Part shown: in pieces, positions 25,889 through 35,216 of the stretch
Position numbering within the stretch: position 1 is the first letter of the stretch
How the letters are laid out: every line of letters begins with the position of its first letter
From: an uncultured Bdellovibrionales bacterium
GTDB taxonomy: Bacteria; Bdellovibrionota; Bdellovibrionia; Bdellovibrionales; UBA1609
Assembly (NCBI GenBank): GCA_903833275.1
Contig: CAILEP010000028.1
Location: forward strand, 1 to 64,000
Length of the DNA: 64,000 nt
Reading direction: 5' to 3'
Position numbers and translations under genes: made by a program
The notes under the pieces: model-generated
What the model was told of the DNA's origin: nothing
Seen by the model: only the letters and a program-made list of their open reading frames with translations
The model's database searches: none

Positions 25889-28612
25889 TTACTGCAATCG
25901 CTCTGCTTTCTTTTGTTCAAGTGCGGCCCTGGCGGCTGATAAACGCGCAATGGGCACCCGAAACGGAGAGCAACTGACGTAGTGCAAACCGATCTCGTAA
26001 AAAAACGAAATCGACTGCGGGTCACCACCATGTTCACCGCAAACGCCGAGCTTAATATCAGGCTTCGTTTGGCGACCAAATTCAACTGCTTTTTTTACTA
26101 ATTCGCCCACTCCCTCACGATCAATAGTCTGAAAGGGGTCAAATGGCAAAATGCCATCCGACACATAAGTACTCAGAAATCGAGCCGAATCGTCTCGCGA
26201 TAGGCCCATGGTGGTTTGGGTCAAATCATTGGTGCCGAAGCTAAAAAACTCAGCATATTCGGCGATCTGGTCAGCGATAAGAGCTGCGCGTGGCAACTCA
26301 ATCATGGTGCCAATCTTAACGTCAAACTTAAGGCCCAGTTCTTCTTGCACACGCCCCACTTCGACTTCAACAAGGCGTCGCAGGCGCTTCAGCTCTTCTT
26401 TCATACCCACGAGCGGGATCATAATCTCCGCAATTGGCTTCTTGCCCTTCTTCATCAACTCAATAACAGCCTCTGCAATTGCCCGAGCCTGCATCTGGTA
26501 GATCTCTGGATAAGTTATCGCCAATCGACAGCCTCTATGACCCAACATCGGATTGAACTCATGCAGATTTCGAATTTTGCTACGAACTGAATTTTCATCC
26601 CACTTAATACGGTGAGCGAGCTCGCGAATTTCTGAGTCGGATTGCGGCAAGAACTCATGCAATGGCGGGTCTAACAGGCGAATCGTCACGGGCAGGCCAT
26701 CCATTGCACTAAAGATCCCAATAAAATCTTCGCGCTGCATGGGCAGCAATTTATCGAGCGCGCGAATCCGCTCTTCGCGCTCGTCGGCCAAAATCATTTG
26801 GCGGACAACATCGATTCTGTCGGCATTAAAAAACATATGTTCGGTACGGCAGAGACCGACACCCTCGGCGCCAAACTTTCGAGCCTGCACGGCGTCGGCC
26901 GGAGTGTCAGCGTTAGCTCGAACACCCATCGTGCGATATTTATCTGCTAAAGCCATAATGAAGGTGAAATTCTCTTCGAGGCGTGGCGGTACCGTTTTAA
27001 CTTCGCCCAAGAACACTTCACCCGTTGAGCCGTCGAGGGTTATGTAATCGCCTTCTTTGAGAACGTAGTCGTTCACGCGCAAGGTTTTAGCACGGTAATC
27101 AATGTCAATTTCGCCCGCGCCGGCTACGCAGCACTTGCCCATCCCGCGCGCGACAACGGCGGCGTGAGAGGTCATACCACCACGCGAGGTCATCACGCCT
27201 TGGGCCTTCACCATGCCCTCAATGTCTTCTGGCGAGGTTTCGATTCGGGCCAAAATCACTTTCTTGCCCTTCTCTGCCCAATCAACCGCATCTTCAGAGG
27301 TGAAAACAATTTGACCAACGGCCGCGCCCGGGCTCGCCGGCAAACCCTTGGTTAATTTTGTTTTCGCAGCATCAGGGTCAAGCGTCGGGTGCAGCAATTG
27401 ATCGAGACCCTTGGGGTCAATTCGCAGAATAGCTTCTTCTTCGGTTATCAACTTCTCTTCAATCATCTCGCGCGCAACCCGTAAAGCCGCCAGCGTCGTT
27501 CGCTTGCCGGTTCGAGTTTGCAACATATAAAGCTTGCCGCGCTCAATGGTGAACTCAATGTCTTGCATATCGCGAAAGAATTTCTCAAGCTTCTGATAGG
27601 TATCAACAAGTTCTTGATAGGCTCTCGGCATAATTTTCTGAAGAGTTTCAATTGGCTCTGGAGTGCGAATGCCGGCGACCACATCTTCACCCTGCGCATT
27701 CACCATGTACTCACCAAAAAATTTCTTTTCGCCGGTCGATGGGTTGCGCGTAAAGGCCACGCCCGTTGCCGAGTCTTCGCCCATATTGCCAAAAACCATT
27801 GACTGCACATTAACGGCCGTCCCCCAACTGTCGGGGTAACCGTGAAGTTCGCGATAGGTCACGGCGCGCGGGGTATTCCAGCTCTTAAAGACCGACGAAA
27901 TGGCACCGTAGAGTTGCTCTCTCGGCTCGAGCGGAAAGGCGCGGCCAGTGTGCTCAATGATATTCTTTTTATATTTAGCGACAAGGGCCTTGAGATCATC
28001 GGCCGACATGTCGGTGTCGTTCTTGTAGCCCTTGTCATGCTTCAAGTCTTCAAGAATCACATCAAGAAAAGAGCCGTTCATACCCATGACGACATTTGAA
28101 TACATTTGCAGAAATCGGCGATAGGCATCCCAAGCAAATCTTGGGTTTTGCGAAACTTTTGCCAGCACTTCGACGGTCTGATCGTTGAGGCCTAAATTCA
28201 AAATTGTATCCATCATCCCGGGCATTGAGGCACGAGCCCCCGAACGCACGCTGACCAAGAGAGGCATGGTGGTCGAACCCATTTTCTTTGCCGTCACTTT
28301 TTCAAGACGATCAACGGCTTCATCAATGGCCTTCACAACTTCGGCTGGCAGTTTCTCGCCGGCGTCGAAGAAAGCCTGGCAGACTTCAGTAGATATCGTA
28401 AAGCCCGGAGGCACCGGCAAACCCAACGCCGTCATTTCGGCGAGGTTTGCGCCCTTACCGCCGAGTGTCGATTTCAAAGTGGCATTGCCGTCAGCTTTAC
28501 CGTCAGCAAAGAAATAAATAATTTTGCTCAATTTTTTTAGTGCCATTTTTTCTGACATTGAGCCTGTTGCCTTTGCTGGTTTCGTTTCGGCTTTTGAATT
28601 TGTCACAGTCAC
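25889..28612 (-). CDS. ppdK: Pyruvate, phosphate dikinase
   Basis: This 907-aa enzyme interconverts pyruvate, ATP and Pi with PEP, AMP and PPi. It contains the N-terminal ATP-grasp region (GGKGANLAEMTALGLPVPPGF), the phospho-histidine domain with His483 in GGMTSHAAVVARGMGK, and the C-terminal PEP/pyruvate barrel with GTNDLTQTTMGLSRDD and the acid/base Cys858 in GVCGEHGG. The start is GTG at 28612 with AGGGGG just upstream; the first ~25 residues are an unconserved extension. It follows glyS by 22 nt, likely the same transcript. It can serve gluconeogenesis or PPi-dependent glycolysis. Confidence 0.95.
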   Translation of the reverse strand: MTVTNSKAETKPAKATGSMSEKMALKKLSKIIYFFADGKADGNATLKSTLGGKGANLAEMTALGLPVPPGFTISTEVCQAFFDAGEKLPAEVVKAIDEAVDRLEKVTAKKMGSTTMPLLVSVRSGARASMPGMMDTILNLGLNDQTVEVLAKVSQNPRFAWDAYRRFLQMYSNVVMGMNGSFLDVILEDLKHDKGYKNDTDMSADDLKALVAKYKKNIIEHTGRAFPLEPREQLYGAISSVFKSWNTPRAVTYRELHGYPDSWGTAVNVQSMVFGNMGEDSATGVAFTRNPSTGEKKFFGEYMVNAQGEDVVAGIRTPEPIETLQKIMPRAYQELVDTYQKLEKFFRDMQDIEFTIERGKLYMLQTRTGKRTTLAALRVAREMIEEKLITEEEAILRIDPKGLDQLLHPTLDPDAAKTKLTKGLPASPGAAVGQIVFTSEDAVDWAEKGKKVILARIETSPEDIEGMVKAQGVMTSRGGMTSHAAVVARGMGKCCVAGAGEIDIDYRAKTLRVNDYVLKEGDYITLDGSTGEVFLGEVKTVPPRLEENFTFIMALADKYRTMGVRANADTPADAVQARKFGAEGVGLCRTEHMFFNADRIDVVRQMILADEREERIRALDKLLPMQREDFIGIFSAMDGLPVTIRLLDPPLHEFLPQSDSEIRELAHRIKWDENSVRSKIRNLHEFNPMLGHRGCRLAITYPEIYQMQARAIAEAVIELMKKGKKPIAEIMIPLVGMKEELKRLRRLVEVEVGRVQEELGLKFDVKIGTMIELPRAALIADQIAEYAEFFSFGTNDLTQTTMGLSRDDSARFLSTYVSDGILPFDPFQTIDREGVGELVKKAVEFGRQTKPDIKLGVCGEHGGDPQSISFFYEIGLHYVSCSPFRVPIARLSAARAALEQKKAERLQ

Positions 28613-28634
28613 TTTGCCCCCTAAAATGCTCTCG

Positions 28635-30017
28635 TTAGAACGTTTTCATTTTTTCGGCCAAATAAGCTTCGAGTTGCGAAATATCAATGCGATCTTGGGT
28701 CATCGAATCACGATGACGAACAGTCACCTTTTTATCAACCAGCGAGTCAAAATCGATGGTCGCACACAACGGCGTGCCGATCTCATCTTGTCGGCGATAG
28801 CGCTTACCGATTGAGGCACTTTCGTCGTAATCGACGCGCCAATTTTGCGCGAAATCATCGCGCAATTTGTGTGCGAGCTCTTGCAAATCGGGTTTTTTCG
28901 AAAGTGGCAAAAACGCGAGTTGAACGGGCGCAATCTCAGGCTTCAACTTGAGCACGATACGAATATCGGCAGCCGCCTCAGCGTCTTTGGGCGCCCCATT
29001 GCCGCCTTCTGTTTTCTCAGTCGCCTTGGTGACTTTTTCTTCAGTGTAGGCGTTGCACAAAAGCGCCAAGCACAAACGATCGCAACCCACTGCGGTTTCA
29101 ATCACGTACGGTACAAATTTTTCTTTGGTAGGCTCGTCGAAGTATTCGAGTTTTTTGCCTGAGAATTTTGAGTGTTGGGTTAGATCGAAATCGCCGCGAT
29201 TGTGGATGCCCTCAAGCTCTTGCCAGCCAAACGGAAATTCGTATTGCACATCGAAAGCCGCGCGCGCGTAGTGCGCCAGCTCTTTCGGGCCGTGTTCCTT
29301 AAAACGCAAAGAAGATTTTTTGAAACCCAGCCGATCATAATGCTGAAGTCGGGTTTCTTTCCATTTCTCAAACCACTCCATATCGCTGCCGGGCTTGACG
29401 AAATATTGCATCTCCATCTGTTCAAATTCGCGGGTGCGAAAAGTAAAATTGCCAGGAGTAATTTCGTTTCGAAAGCTCTTGCCAATTTGCGCAATACCGA
29501 ATGGGATTTTTTTGCGCATACTGGTTTGCACATTTTCAAAGTTAACAAAGATACCCTGTGCCGTTTCGGGCCGCAAATAGACGATCGAGGCGCCCTCTTC
29601 AACCGGGCCCATGTAGGTCTTAAACATCAGGTTGAAATTGCGTGGCTCGGTGACATCTAACGAAGCGCAATTCGGGCAAACCGTTTTGCCATCTTTGGTC
29701 GGCGCGGTGTCTTGGCGAAATCGGGTCTTACAAGATTTGCAATCGCACAGCGGGTCAGTGAAACCATCGACGTGGCCAGAGGCCTTCCAAACCATGGGGT
29801 GCATTAAAATCGCTGCATCAAGGCCAACGATATCGAGTCGACGTGTCATGGCTTTCCACCACGACATTTTTACGTTGAATTTAAAATCAGCGCCAAGCGG
29901 GCCGTAATCCCAACAAGAATTCAAACCGCCGTAAATTTCAGAACTTTGGAAGATAAAACCGCGTCGTTTGCAAAGCGAAACGAGAGTCTGCAGATCGGTG
30001 AGAGTTTTGGCTTCCAA
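28635..30017 (-). CDS. glyS: Glycyl-tRNA synthetase (single-chain type)
   Basis: This 460-aa class II synthetase is of the homodimeric (eukaryote/archaea-like) type rather than the bacterial alpha2-beta2 type. Seen: [40 protein letters not shown] and [19 protein letters not shown] (zinc-like cysteines), [15 protein letters not shown], and the anticodon-binding C-terminus. The frame opens at TTG 30017; AAGGAG (30024-30029) at 6-nt spacing supports it. It is upstream of ppdK. Confidence 0.93.
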   Translation of the reverse strand: MEAKTLTDLQTLVSLCKRRGFIFQSSEIYGGLNSCWDYGPLGADFKFNVKMSWWKAMTRRLDIVGLDAAILMHPMVWKASGHVDGFTDPLCDCKSCKTRFRQDTAPTKDGKTVCPNCASLDVTEPRNFNLMFKTYMGPVEEGASIVYLRPETAQGIFVNFENVQTSMRKKIPFGIAQIGKSFRNEITPGNFTFRTREFEQMEMQYFVKPGSDMEWFEKWKETRLQHYDRLGFKKSSLRFKEHGPKELAHYARAAFDVQYEFPFGWQELEGIHNRGDFDLTQHSKFSGKKLEYFDEPTKEKFVPYVIETAVGCDRLCLALLCNAYTEEKVTKATEKTEGGNGAPKDAEAAADIRIVLKLKPEIAPVQLAFLPLSKKPDLQELAHKLRDDFAQNWRVDYDESASIGKRYRRQDEIGTPLCATIDFDSLVDKKVTVRHRDSMTQDRIDISQLEAYLAEKMKTF

Positions 30018-30053
30018 ACGAGGCTCCTTGTAGCAGAATTTTAGTGATGTTTC

Positions 30054-30106
30054 AGGCCTTTAGTCAGGGTTAGCATTCACCCGCTGGTGAGTCAAATTTA
30101 AGGCCT
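30054..30106 (-). other. Possible structured leader of glyS
   Basis: In the glyS upstream region, AGGCCTT (30054-30060) can pair with AAGGCCT (30100-30106), enclosing a hairpin TCACC/GGTGA (30077-30081 with 30086-30090). I do not see T-box or glycine-riboswitch consensus. The remaining sequence to 30273 shows no other gene or clear signal. Confidence 0.3.
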
Positions 30107-30273
30107 CTATTGGAGGGTGGATTGAGCCTGATAATGCGGCGTTTAATTAGTGAAGCCGGGGCTTAAACTTTCGCAGCCAAACCCCTAGAATTTTGCTGAA
30201 TCGCTGGAGTTCAAAGCACTGGCCGATTTCAGGGCCATTTCAATAATCAGCCGAGCTGAGTGTTAACCTAAGG

Positions 30274-30969
30274 TCATTCTAAAATCTGCACGAGTTTTGT
30301 GCGCAGGTCTCTTGCCGCCTTAAACTCTCTTCTGACCGATTCCCCCACTTGCTCTGGCTTGGCGAGGTCACTCTGCAACTTGTGGCCAAGCTCTTTTATA
30401 TCTTTGCGCAATACGCTCAAACTCTTAGCCTTTTCGGCGCTCACCGTTAACAAACCGGCATTCGCCATCTTCTCGATCGTAACAGCATCAACAGAAAGGG
30501 ATATCAATGTCTCTTGAGCCGGGTCGCGCACAAATGATTTCAATACCTGAATCACGGCTTGGCTTTGCTTTGCGTCTTTTGATGATTTTAGCGCTCCAAT
30601 CAAACCCTTAACCAGTTTTTGCTCAGGCACATTGCAGCGATCTTGCATGGCTAAGACATCGTTCACATTATCAGGTTTCAGCAAATCTTCGATGGCCTCG
30701 GCTCGTAATTCTCGAGCGTGGGCGCTTATGCCTGGCGAATTTTTGAAAAGAGCCAAGGCTTTTTCAAAATTATTTGATTCGACTACGTACTCGCTCATAC
30801 CGGCTTCCTTTATGAGAGCCAGAACCTCAGTGTCATACTTTCGGCAAGCCGTCTTTAAGGCCTCTGAAGCTACTTTCAATTCTTTCAGCAAACCAGCCGG
30901 GTCACCTGGGCTGTGTGCAAATGCCAAGTTCGAAAGTAAAATTAACGAGAACATCACTAACTGTTTCAT
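30274..30969 (-). CDS. Exported helical protein of unknown function
   Basis: This 231-aa product has an N-terminal signal peptide (MKQLVMFSLILLSNLAFA, cleavage probably FA-HS) and an otherwise alpha-helical, Lys/Glu-rich body without cysteine pairs or recognised motifs. Segments such as KLVKGLIGALKSSKDAKQ and IQVLKSFVRDPAQETLI resemble helical-repeat proteins. It overlaps the upstream aminotransferase by 1 nt (TGATG), so the two are translationally coupled, although their compartments differ. Function not recognised. Confidence 0.7.
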   Translation of the reverse strand: MKQLVMFSLILLSNLAFAHSPGDPAGLLKELKVASEALKTACRKYDTEVLALIKEAGMSEYVVESNNFEKALALFKNSPGISAHARELRAEAIEDLLKPDNVNDVLAMQDRCNVPEQKLVKGLIGALKSSKDAKQSQAVIQVLKSFVRDPAQETLISLSVDAVTIEKMANAGLLTVSAEKAKSLSVLRKDIKELGHKLQSDLAKPEQVGESVRREFKAARDLRTKLVQILE

Positions 30970-31946
30970 CAGACCCCCAAATCTTTTAATAACTCAGCTC
31001 TCAGCGCGCGCGCCACCGGGCCGCCTTTACCGTCGCCTATTTTCTTAGACTCTACCCGTGTTACAGGCAGAACCTCAAGTGTTGTACCGACCATCATCAA
31101 TTCACTGGCCTGCAACAAATCATCGCGCGACAAATCCGCCGAACCGATTGAATGAACCGCAACCCCGCCAATGGAACCCGTCTTATTCAAAAGATCTTTA
31201 GCCAAATCGAGGGTGCGCACCAAAGTGGTGCCGCGAAGCGTGTAATCAAATTTCGGCGCCACCAAGTCACCGGCAGCGGTTAAAACTAAAATATTTTCGG
31301 TCGGGCCCTCAGCGACAAAACCTTGCTCCGTGAGATTGACTGCAAAATCATAACCGCGGTCGAGAGACTCTTTTTTGGTTAAAACATTGGGCAAATAATT
31401 GCAGCTTTTTACCTGCGCAAATAGACCTGGCTTAACCGGCACCGTAGAAAACATCAGCGAGACGCCTTCGATAAATTTTTCAGCCGCGAGCGGCTTAAAT
31501 TCCATGATCGCAATATAAATTTGCGAACCGAGCGTCGAATACGGCGAAGGTGAAAAATCACCTGGGCCACGGCCTATAAAAATGCGCAGCATGGCCGACG
31601 ACAATCCGGCTATTTTCTGAAGTTTGAGCGAGATCTCAAAAATCTCTTCGATTGTGTGGGGCAACTTCAGGCCAATCAGCTCGGCCGATCGCGCCAACCG
31701 GGCGAGGTGCTCTTTCATTAGAAAAAAACCCTTGGGTGCCAACCGCACAGCCTCAAAAACACCATCACCGCGGTGCACGAGGTGATCGTCAATGGGCACC
31801 AGCATAAGTGCCGGGTCGGTGACGAAACCCTTGACCACCGAGTTGTACATGGCGGCGTACTTGCGCTTAGGGTTGAGCTCGGTGAGCCTTCGAAAAAATT
31901 CGTCGGTCGTTAAAACGGATGAATGAACATCTAGCGGTATTGTCAT
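30969..31946 (-). CDS. Class IV PLP aminotransferase
   Basis: The 325-aa fold-type IV enzyme has HRGDGVFEAVRLAPKGFFLMKEHLARLARSAELIGL, the PLP-binding Lys180 in QVKSCNYLPNVLTKKES, and GFVAEGPTENILVLT with the PLP-N1 Glu. The family includes branched-chain aminotransferase (IlvE), D-amino-acid aminotransferase and aminodeoxychorismate lyase (PabC). The sequence alone does not decide, though divergence from an AmpG-like permease makes a D-amino-acid role worth testing. It is coupled to the exported gene downstream. Confidence 0.82.
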   Translation of the reverse strand: MTIPLDVHSSVLTTDEFFRRLTELNPKRKYAAMYNSVVKGFVTDPALMLVPIDDHLVHRGDGVFEAVRLAPKGFFLMKEHLARLARSAELIGLKLPHTIEEIFEISLKLQKIAGLSSAMLRIFIGRGPGDFSPSPYSTLGSQIYIAIMEFKPLAAEKFIEGVSLMFSTVPVKPGLFAQVKSCNYLPNVLTKKESLDRGYDFAVNLTEQGFVAEGPTENILVLTAAGDLVAPKFDYTLRGTTLVRTLDLAKDLLNKTGSIGGVAVHSIGSADLSRDDLLQASELMMVGTTLEVLPVTRVESKKIGDGKGGPVARALRAELLKDLGV

Positions 31947-31949
31947 AAT

Positions 31950-32001
31950 TCTATTTTTGGTAAGACAATTCGCTTTTGCAATGTCTATTTTTGGATATAC
32001 T
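31950..32001. promoter_or_regulatory. Direct repeat and promoter between aminotransferase and ampG-like gene
   Basis: TCTATTTTTGG occurs at 31950-31960 and again at 31984-31994, 34 nt apart (about 3.2 helical turns). The second copy abuts a -10-like TATACT (31996-32001) that lies exactly 6 nt before the ATG at 32008, with no Shine-Dalgarno sequence. No good -35 is visible, which would fit activator dependence. Confidence 0.45.
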
Positions 32002-32007
32002 TAAGAA

Positions 32008-33267
32008 ATGGCAAGTTCGTTTTTCTCTGACTTAAAAGTGGCGCTAACGCAAAAGAAGATGCTGTTCATGCTCTTGATGGGCTTCTCTTCTGGCCTGCCT
32101 TTGCTGCTGACCTCACGCACCCTGCAACTCTGGCTTTCGTATAGCGGCGGCAGCAATGCTCTGGTGGGCTATGTGGCCATCATCGGCCTGCCCTACACCT
32201 TAAAATTTGTTTGGGCTCCGCTTATGGATCGTTACGCCATACCTAAGCTGGGTCGGCGCCGTGGCTGGATGTTTGTCACTCAAGCCCTCACCATGCTTTC
32301 AATTTTTGCGCTGTCACGCATCGACCCCCTGGCAAATCTCACACTAGCCGCCGCCTCAGCCTTTATGATTGCATTTGCCAGTGCAAGCCAAGACATCGTC
32401 ATCGATGCCTATCGCCGAGAAATTCTCACTGACGAAGAACTTGGCCTCGGCTCTTCACTCAGCACCACTGGCTATCGAATCGCCATGTGGGTCGCCGGTG
32501 GCCTCGCGGTGATTATGTCGAAATTCTTAGGCTGGAATACAATTTACCTTCTGCTTTCGCTTTTTATGGGCGTCGGCTTGATCACAACTTTTTTCGCCCC
32601 AGAGCCCGACATTCACAAGTCACGGCCTCACTCGCTAAAGGATGCGGTTTGGTTACCGCTAAAAGATTTTTTCGAGCGCCCGCGCGTCTTAGTCATTCTC
32701 GCGTTCATCCTGCTCTATCGCGTCGGCGATTCGATGGTCGGCAATATGCTCTCGAAACTTTATGTTACACTCGGGTTTACTCCTGAAGAGATTGGCGTGG
32801 TGGCAAAAAGTTTGACTCCGTTTTCATTTGGCTTTGGCGCTTTTATTGGCGGCGCTGCGATTTTGCGACTCGGCATTATGCGCTCGCTTTTTATTTTCGG
32901 TATCTATCAAGCCCTGACAAGCCTGCTCTTCACTGTTTTGCATTTATCGGGTCACAATATCGTTATTTTTGGCCTCGTTGTATTTTCTGAAGATCTTGCT
33001 AACGGCATGACCAGCGCGGCGCTTTTGGCCTATATGGCTTCGCTCACGAACAAAAGCTTCACGGCGACACAATACGCGCTTTTAACTTCGCTGATGGCAG
33101 TGCCAAGAATTTTTATTGCCTCAATGGCCGGCCATCTCGTCGATTTCTTTGGCTGGGATAACTTCTTTATCTTCTGCACGATGGCCGCTACTCCTGGCCT
33201 ACTTCTTCTTTACTATCTTTATAAGCGCCACAACCCCCAAACCGACATTCTAAAAGCAAAAGCTTGA
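32008..33267 (+). CDS. AmpG-like MFS permease
   Basis: The 419-aa inner-membrane transporter of the major facilitator superfamily (12 predicted helices) has the AmpG-type N-terminus (MGFSSGLPLLLTSRTLQLWL, GLPYTLKFVWAPLMDRY, GRRRGW) and ASQDIVIDAYRREIL. AmpG imports anhydromuropeptides for peptidoglycan recycling; relatives carry other substrates. The ATG has no ribosome-binding site and probably heads a leaderless mRNA. A thioesterase gene follows by 18 nt. Symbol withheld because the substrate is not proven. Confidence 0.85.
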   Translation: MASSFFSDLKVALTQKKMLFMLLMGFSSGLPLLLTSRTLQLWLSYSGGSNALVGYVAIIGLPYTLKFVWAPLMDRYAIPKLGRRRGWMFVTQALTMLSIFALSRIDPLANLTLAAASAFMIAFASASQDIVIDAYRREILTDEELGLGSSLSTTGYRIAMWVAGGLAVIMSKFLGWNTIYLLLSLFMGVGLITTFFAPEPDIHKSRPHSLKDAVWLPLKDFFERPRVLVILAFILLYRVGDSMVGNMLSKLYVTLGFTPEEIGVVAKSLTPFSFGFGAFIGGAAILRLGIMRSLFIFGIYQALTSLLFTVLHLSGHNIVIFGLVVFSEDLANGMTSAALLAYMASLTNKSFTATQYALLTSLMAVPRIFIASMAGHLVDFFGWDNFFIFCTMAATPGLLLLYYLYKRHNPQTDILKAKA

Positions 33268-33285
33268 ACCAAAGGCCGCGACAAA

Positions 33286-33696
33286 ATGGCACATTTAAAA
33301 TTCACCTGGCAATTTACCGTTCTCGAAACCCACTTAGACACTTTTGGCCACATGAACAATGCCACCTATCTACAGATTTTCGAACAAGCTCGCTGGGAGT
33401 TTATTAATGAGCGCGGCTATGGCCTCAAAAAAATTATCGAGACCCAGGTTGGCCCCACGATTCTTGAAGCTAATATAAAGTACAAACGCGAGTTGCGATT
33501 GCGCGAAGTGATCACAGTTGAATCTGAAACTCTCGAATACAACAGTAAAATCGGTAAAGTCTTTCAGCGCATGGTGAACCAAAATGGCGAAACTTGTGCG
33601 ACCGCCGAATTTACCATTGGTCTTTTCAATATGAAGACGCGTCGACTCATATCAGCCAATGACGATTGGCTTCGGGCTGTAGGCGTCATCGAGTAG
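33286..33696 (+). CDS. Hotdog-fold acyl-CoA thioesterase (YbgC/4HBT type)
   Basis: This 136-aa protein carries the 4-hydroxybenzoyl-CoA thioesterase signature THLDTFGHMNNATYLQIFEQARWEF, where the Asp of LDTFGHMNN is the expected catalytic residue. Single hotdog domain, cytosolic. AAAGG lies about 10 nt before the ATG. It probably shares a transcript with the AmpG-like gene. The acyl substrate is unknown. Confidence 0.88.
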   Translation: MAHLKFTWQFTVLETHLDTFGHMNNATYLQIFEQARWEFINERGYGLKKIIETQVGPTILEANIKYKRELRLREVITVESETLEYNSKIGKVFQRMVNQNGETCATAEFTIGLFNMKTRRLISANDDWLRAVGVIE

Positions 33697-33750
33697 ATTC
33701 GAGACACGTGATATCAAAACAAACCCTACCGGCGCCCCCGGCCCGCCTTG

Positions 33751-33785
33751 CTCTCTTTAGAGAGTCGCCCCCGTGTGGGCGCGAC
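33751..33785 (+). terminator. Two adjacent GC-rich hairpins after thioesterase gene
   Basis: CTCTC-TTTA-GAGAG (33751-33764) is followed at once by GTCG/CGAC plus CCC/GGG pairing (33764-33785). There is no T-tract. They probably end or stabilise the ampG-thioesterase transcript. The rest of the gap to 33908 holds only the AAGAGGAG ribosome-binding site of the next gene. Confidence 0.4.
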
Positions 33786-33908
33786 AAATATACGTTTAAT
33801 GTAATCATTACCATGTGCAAGCCCCCTGATCTCGGGTAAACGAACCGCGGTAACAAATTGGTTTATCGCTCATAATTTTAAGAGCGAAATATTTTAAGAG
33901 GAGATCTT

Positions 33909-34529
33909 ATGATTCAACGTTTGCTTTCTATCGCCTGGACGCTCGTGCTCGCGGCATTTGCATCAATCGCAATTTGCTTGGCTAGCGCAGTCGCCTCTGC
34001 CGATACCACAACTCTGTCAAGAACCGAAGTCAATGAGCTCAAGATTGCCCGACAAGCTCTCAAAGACGACCGAACGGCAGTAACAACCCAGCTCATGCTA
34101 AATGCTCTGAAAATAAAGGTCTACCAAGACTGGTTTAACAACAAGCAGCCGAGCGTGATCACAGACCGCGCTCTTCCGTCAGCCGAAGCCATACTGGTCG
34201 GCGGCACATCAACCTACGCGATCAGCGGCCTAGAGATGAAGTTGATCACTGAACTCGCCGGCAAAACAGCTCCGTATCTAATTAAATTTGTAAAGGGTTC
34301 TCCGGTTATTGCGGCTTCGGTAGCCGCTTACTACGTCAGCAAAGATTTTCTAGATTACAAAAAAGCCGTTAGCAGCTTGGATGATGTAAAACCCGCCGAT
34401 CGTCTGAATCAATATCGCAAATTGCTTGAATATCGCGACAGCGCTCTTGATATCATTCGAAATGAAAGTCTCGAAATAAACAAGTTAGACACTCAACTTC
34501 GTATTTATGACGTGGCCGATAAAAACTAA
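33909..34529 (+). CDS. Exported protein of unknown function (pair member 1)
   Basis: The 206-aa product has a signal peptide (hydrophobic to about residue 33, cleavage near ASA-DT). It has a helical N-terminal half, a central hydrophobic glycine-containing stretch (AILVGGTSTYAISG; SPVIAASVAAYYV) and a C-terminal amphipathic helix (RLNQYRKLLEYRDSALDIIRNESLEINKL). AAGAGGAG gives a strong ribosome-binding site. The next gene, 39 nt downstream, has the same layout, suggesting distant paralogues or partners. Not recognised. Confidence 0.7.
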   Translation: MIQRLLSIAWTLVLAAFASIAICLASAVASADTTTLSRTEVNELKIARQALKDDRTAVTTQLMLNALKIKVYQDWFNNKQPSVITDRALPSAEAILVGGTSTYAISGLEMKLITELAGKTAPYLIKFVKGSPVIAASVAAYYVSKDFLDYKKAVSSLDDVKPADRLNQYRKLLEYRDSALDIIRNESLEINKLDTQLRIYDVADKN

Positions 34530-34568
34530 TTTTTGAACCCGAATTTAAATTTATTAAGGAGTACCAAA

Positions 34569-35216
34569 ATGACAAAACTAATGACCGTTCTCGCTCTTGC
34601 CCTTGCTGCCCAAACGGCTTTTGCCGAAACTACACCTTTTGACAATATCAAGGCGCGCACCGAAGCCCTCCAGATCGCTAAAGGCGAACTTCTAAAAGAC
34701 ATCGCACTCAACACCGTCTTGGCTGACTCTGCGCTCGATCAATCACAATTAATTGAAGAGTACGCGCAGTCACGCGGCACGATCTATCAAAATGTCTTGG
34801 ATTTTATTGGCAGCAACCCTGCCAGCGTTGACTCAACCTTTATCGCGTCTGTCACAGCGGCGTCAGTTATTGCGCAACGCACTCTGATCAGCCCTGTTCT
34901 CGTCGGCGAAGCCGGAAATGTTGTGAGCAAATTGATGCAGCGTTTTCCGAAAATGTCGAAAGCCGCCCCATGGGTCGCAACAGTGGCGACCGCCGCAGTT
35001 GTTATTCGCCAGACCATTCGCCTTGCGAACATGATGCAGTTTGATGGCATGACGGCTACAGAATTGACTAACCTTTATGCGCGCAAGCTTCAGGACTACA
35101 ATCTCTATCGCGACAACGTTGTAAACGAAACCCGTGAGCTTCAGAAAGTTGCAAAAGAACTTAATCAGTTGCTACCAGCCGACGAAGCCAAAACGGCCAA
35201 ATATCCGCTTCACTAA
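34569..35216 (+). CDS. Exported protein of unknown function (pair member 2)
   Basis: The 215-aa product begins MTKLMTVLALALAAQTAFA-ETT, a typical signal peptide. I start at 34569 because AAGGAG precedes it by 7-8 nt; the longer reading from 34533 would spoil the signal. Like its neighbour it has a central hydrophobic segment (APWVATVATAAVVI) and a C-terminal coiled-coil-like helix (NLYARKLQDYNLYRDNVVNETRELQKVAKEL). The last 4 nt overlap the convergent udk gene. Function unknown. Confidence 0.72.
   Translation: MTKLMTVLALALAAQTAFAETTPFDNIKARTEALQIAKGELLKDIALNTVLADSALDQSQLIEEYAQSRGTIYQNVLDFIGSNPASVDSTFIASVTAASVIAQRTLISPVLVGEAGNVVSKLMQRFPKMSKAAPWVATVATAAVVIRQTIRLANMMQFDGMTATELTNLYARKLQDYNLYRDNVVNETRELQKVAKELNQLLPADEAKTAKYPLH

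Noticed and set aside
30018-30130. Glycine riboswitch upstream of glyS
   Set aside because: The conserved core motifs of the glycine aptamer were not found on the minus strand.
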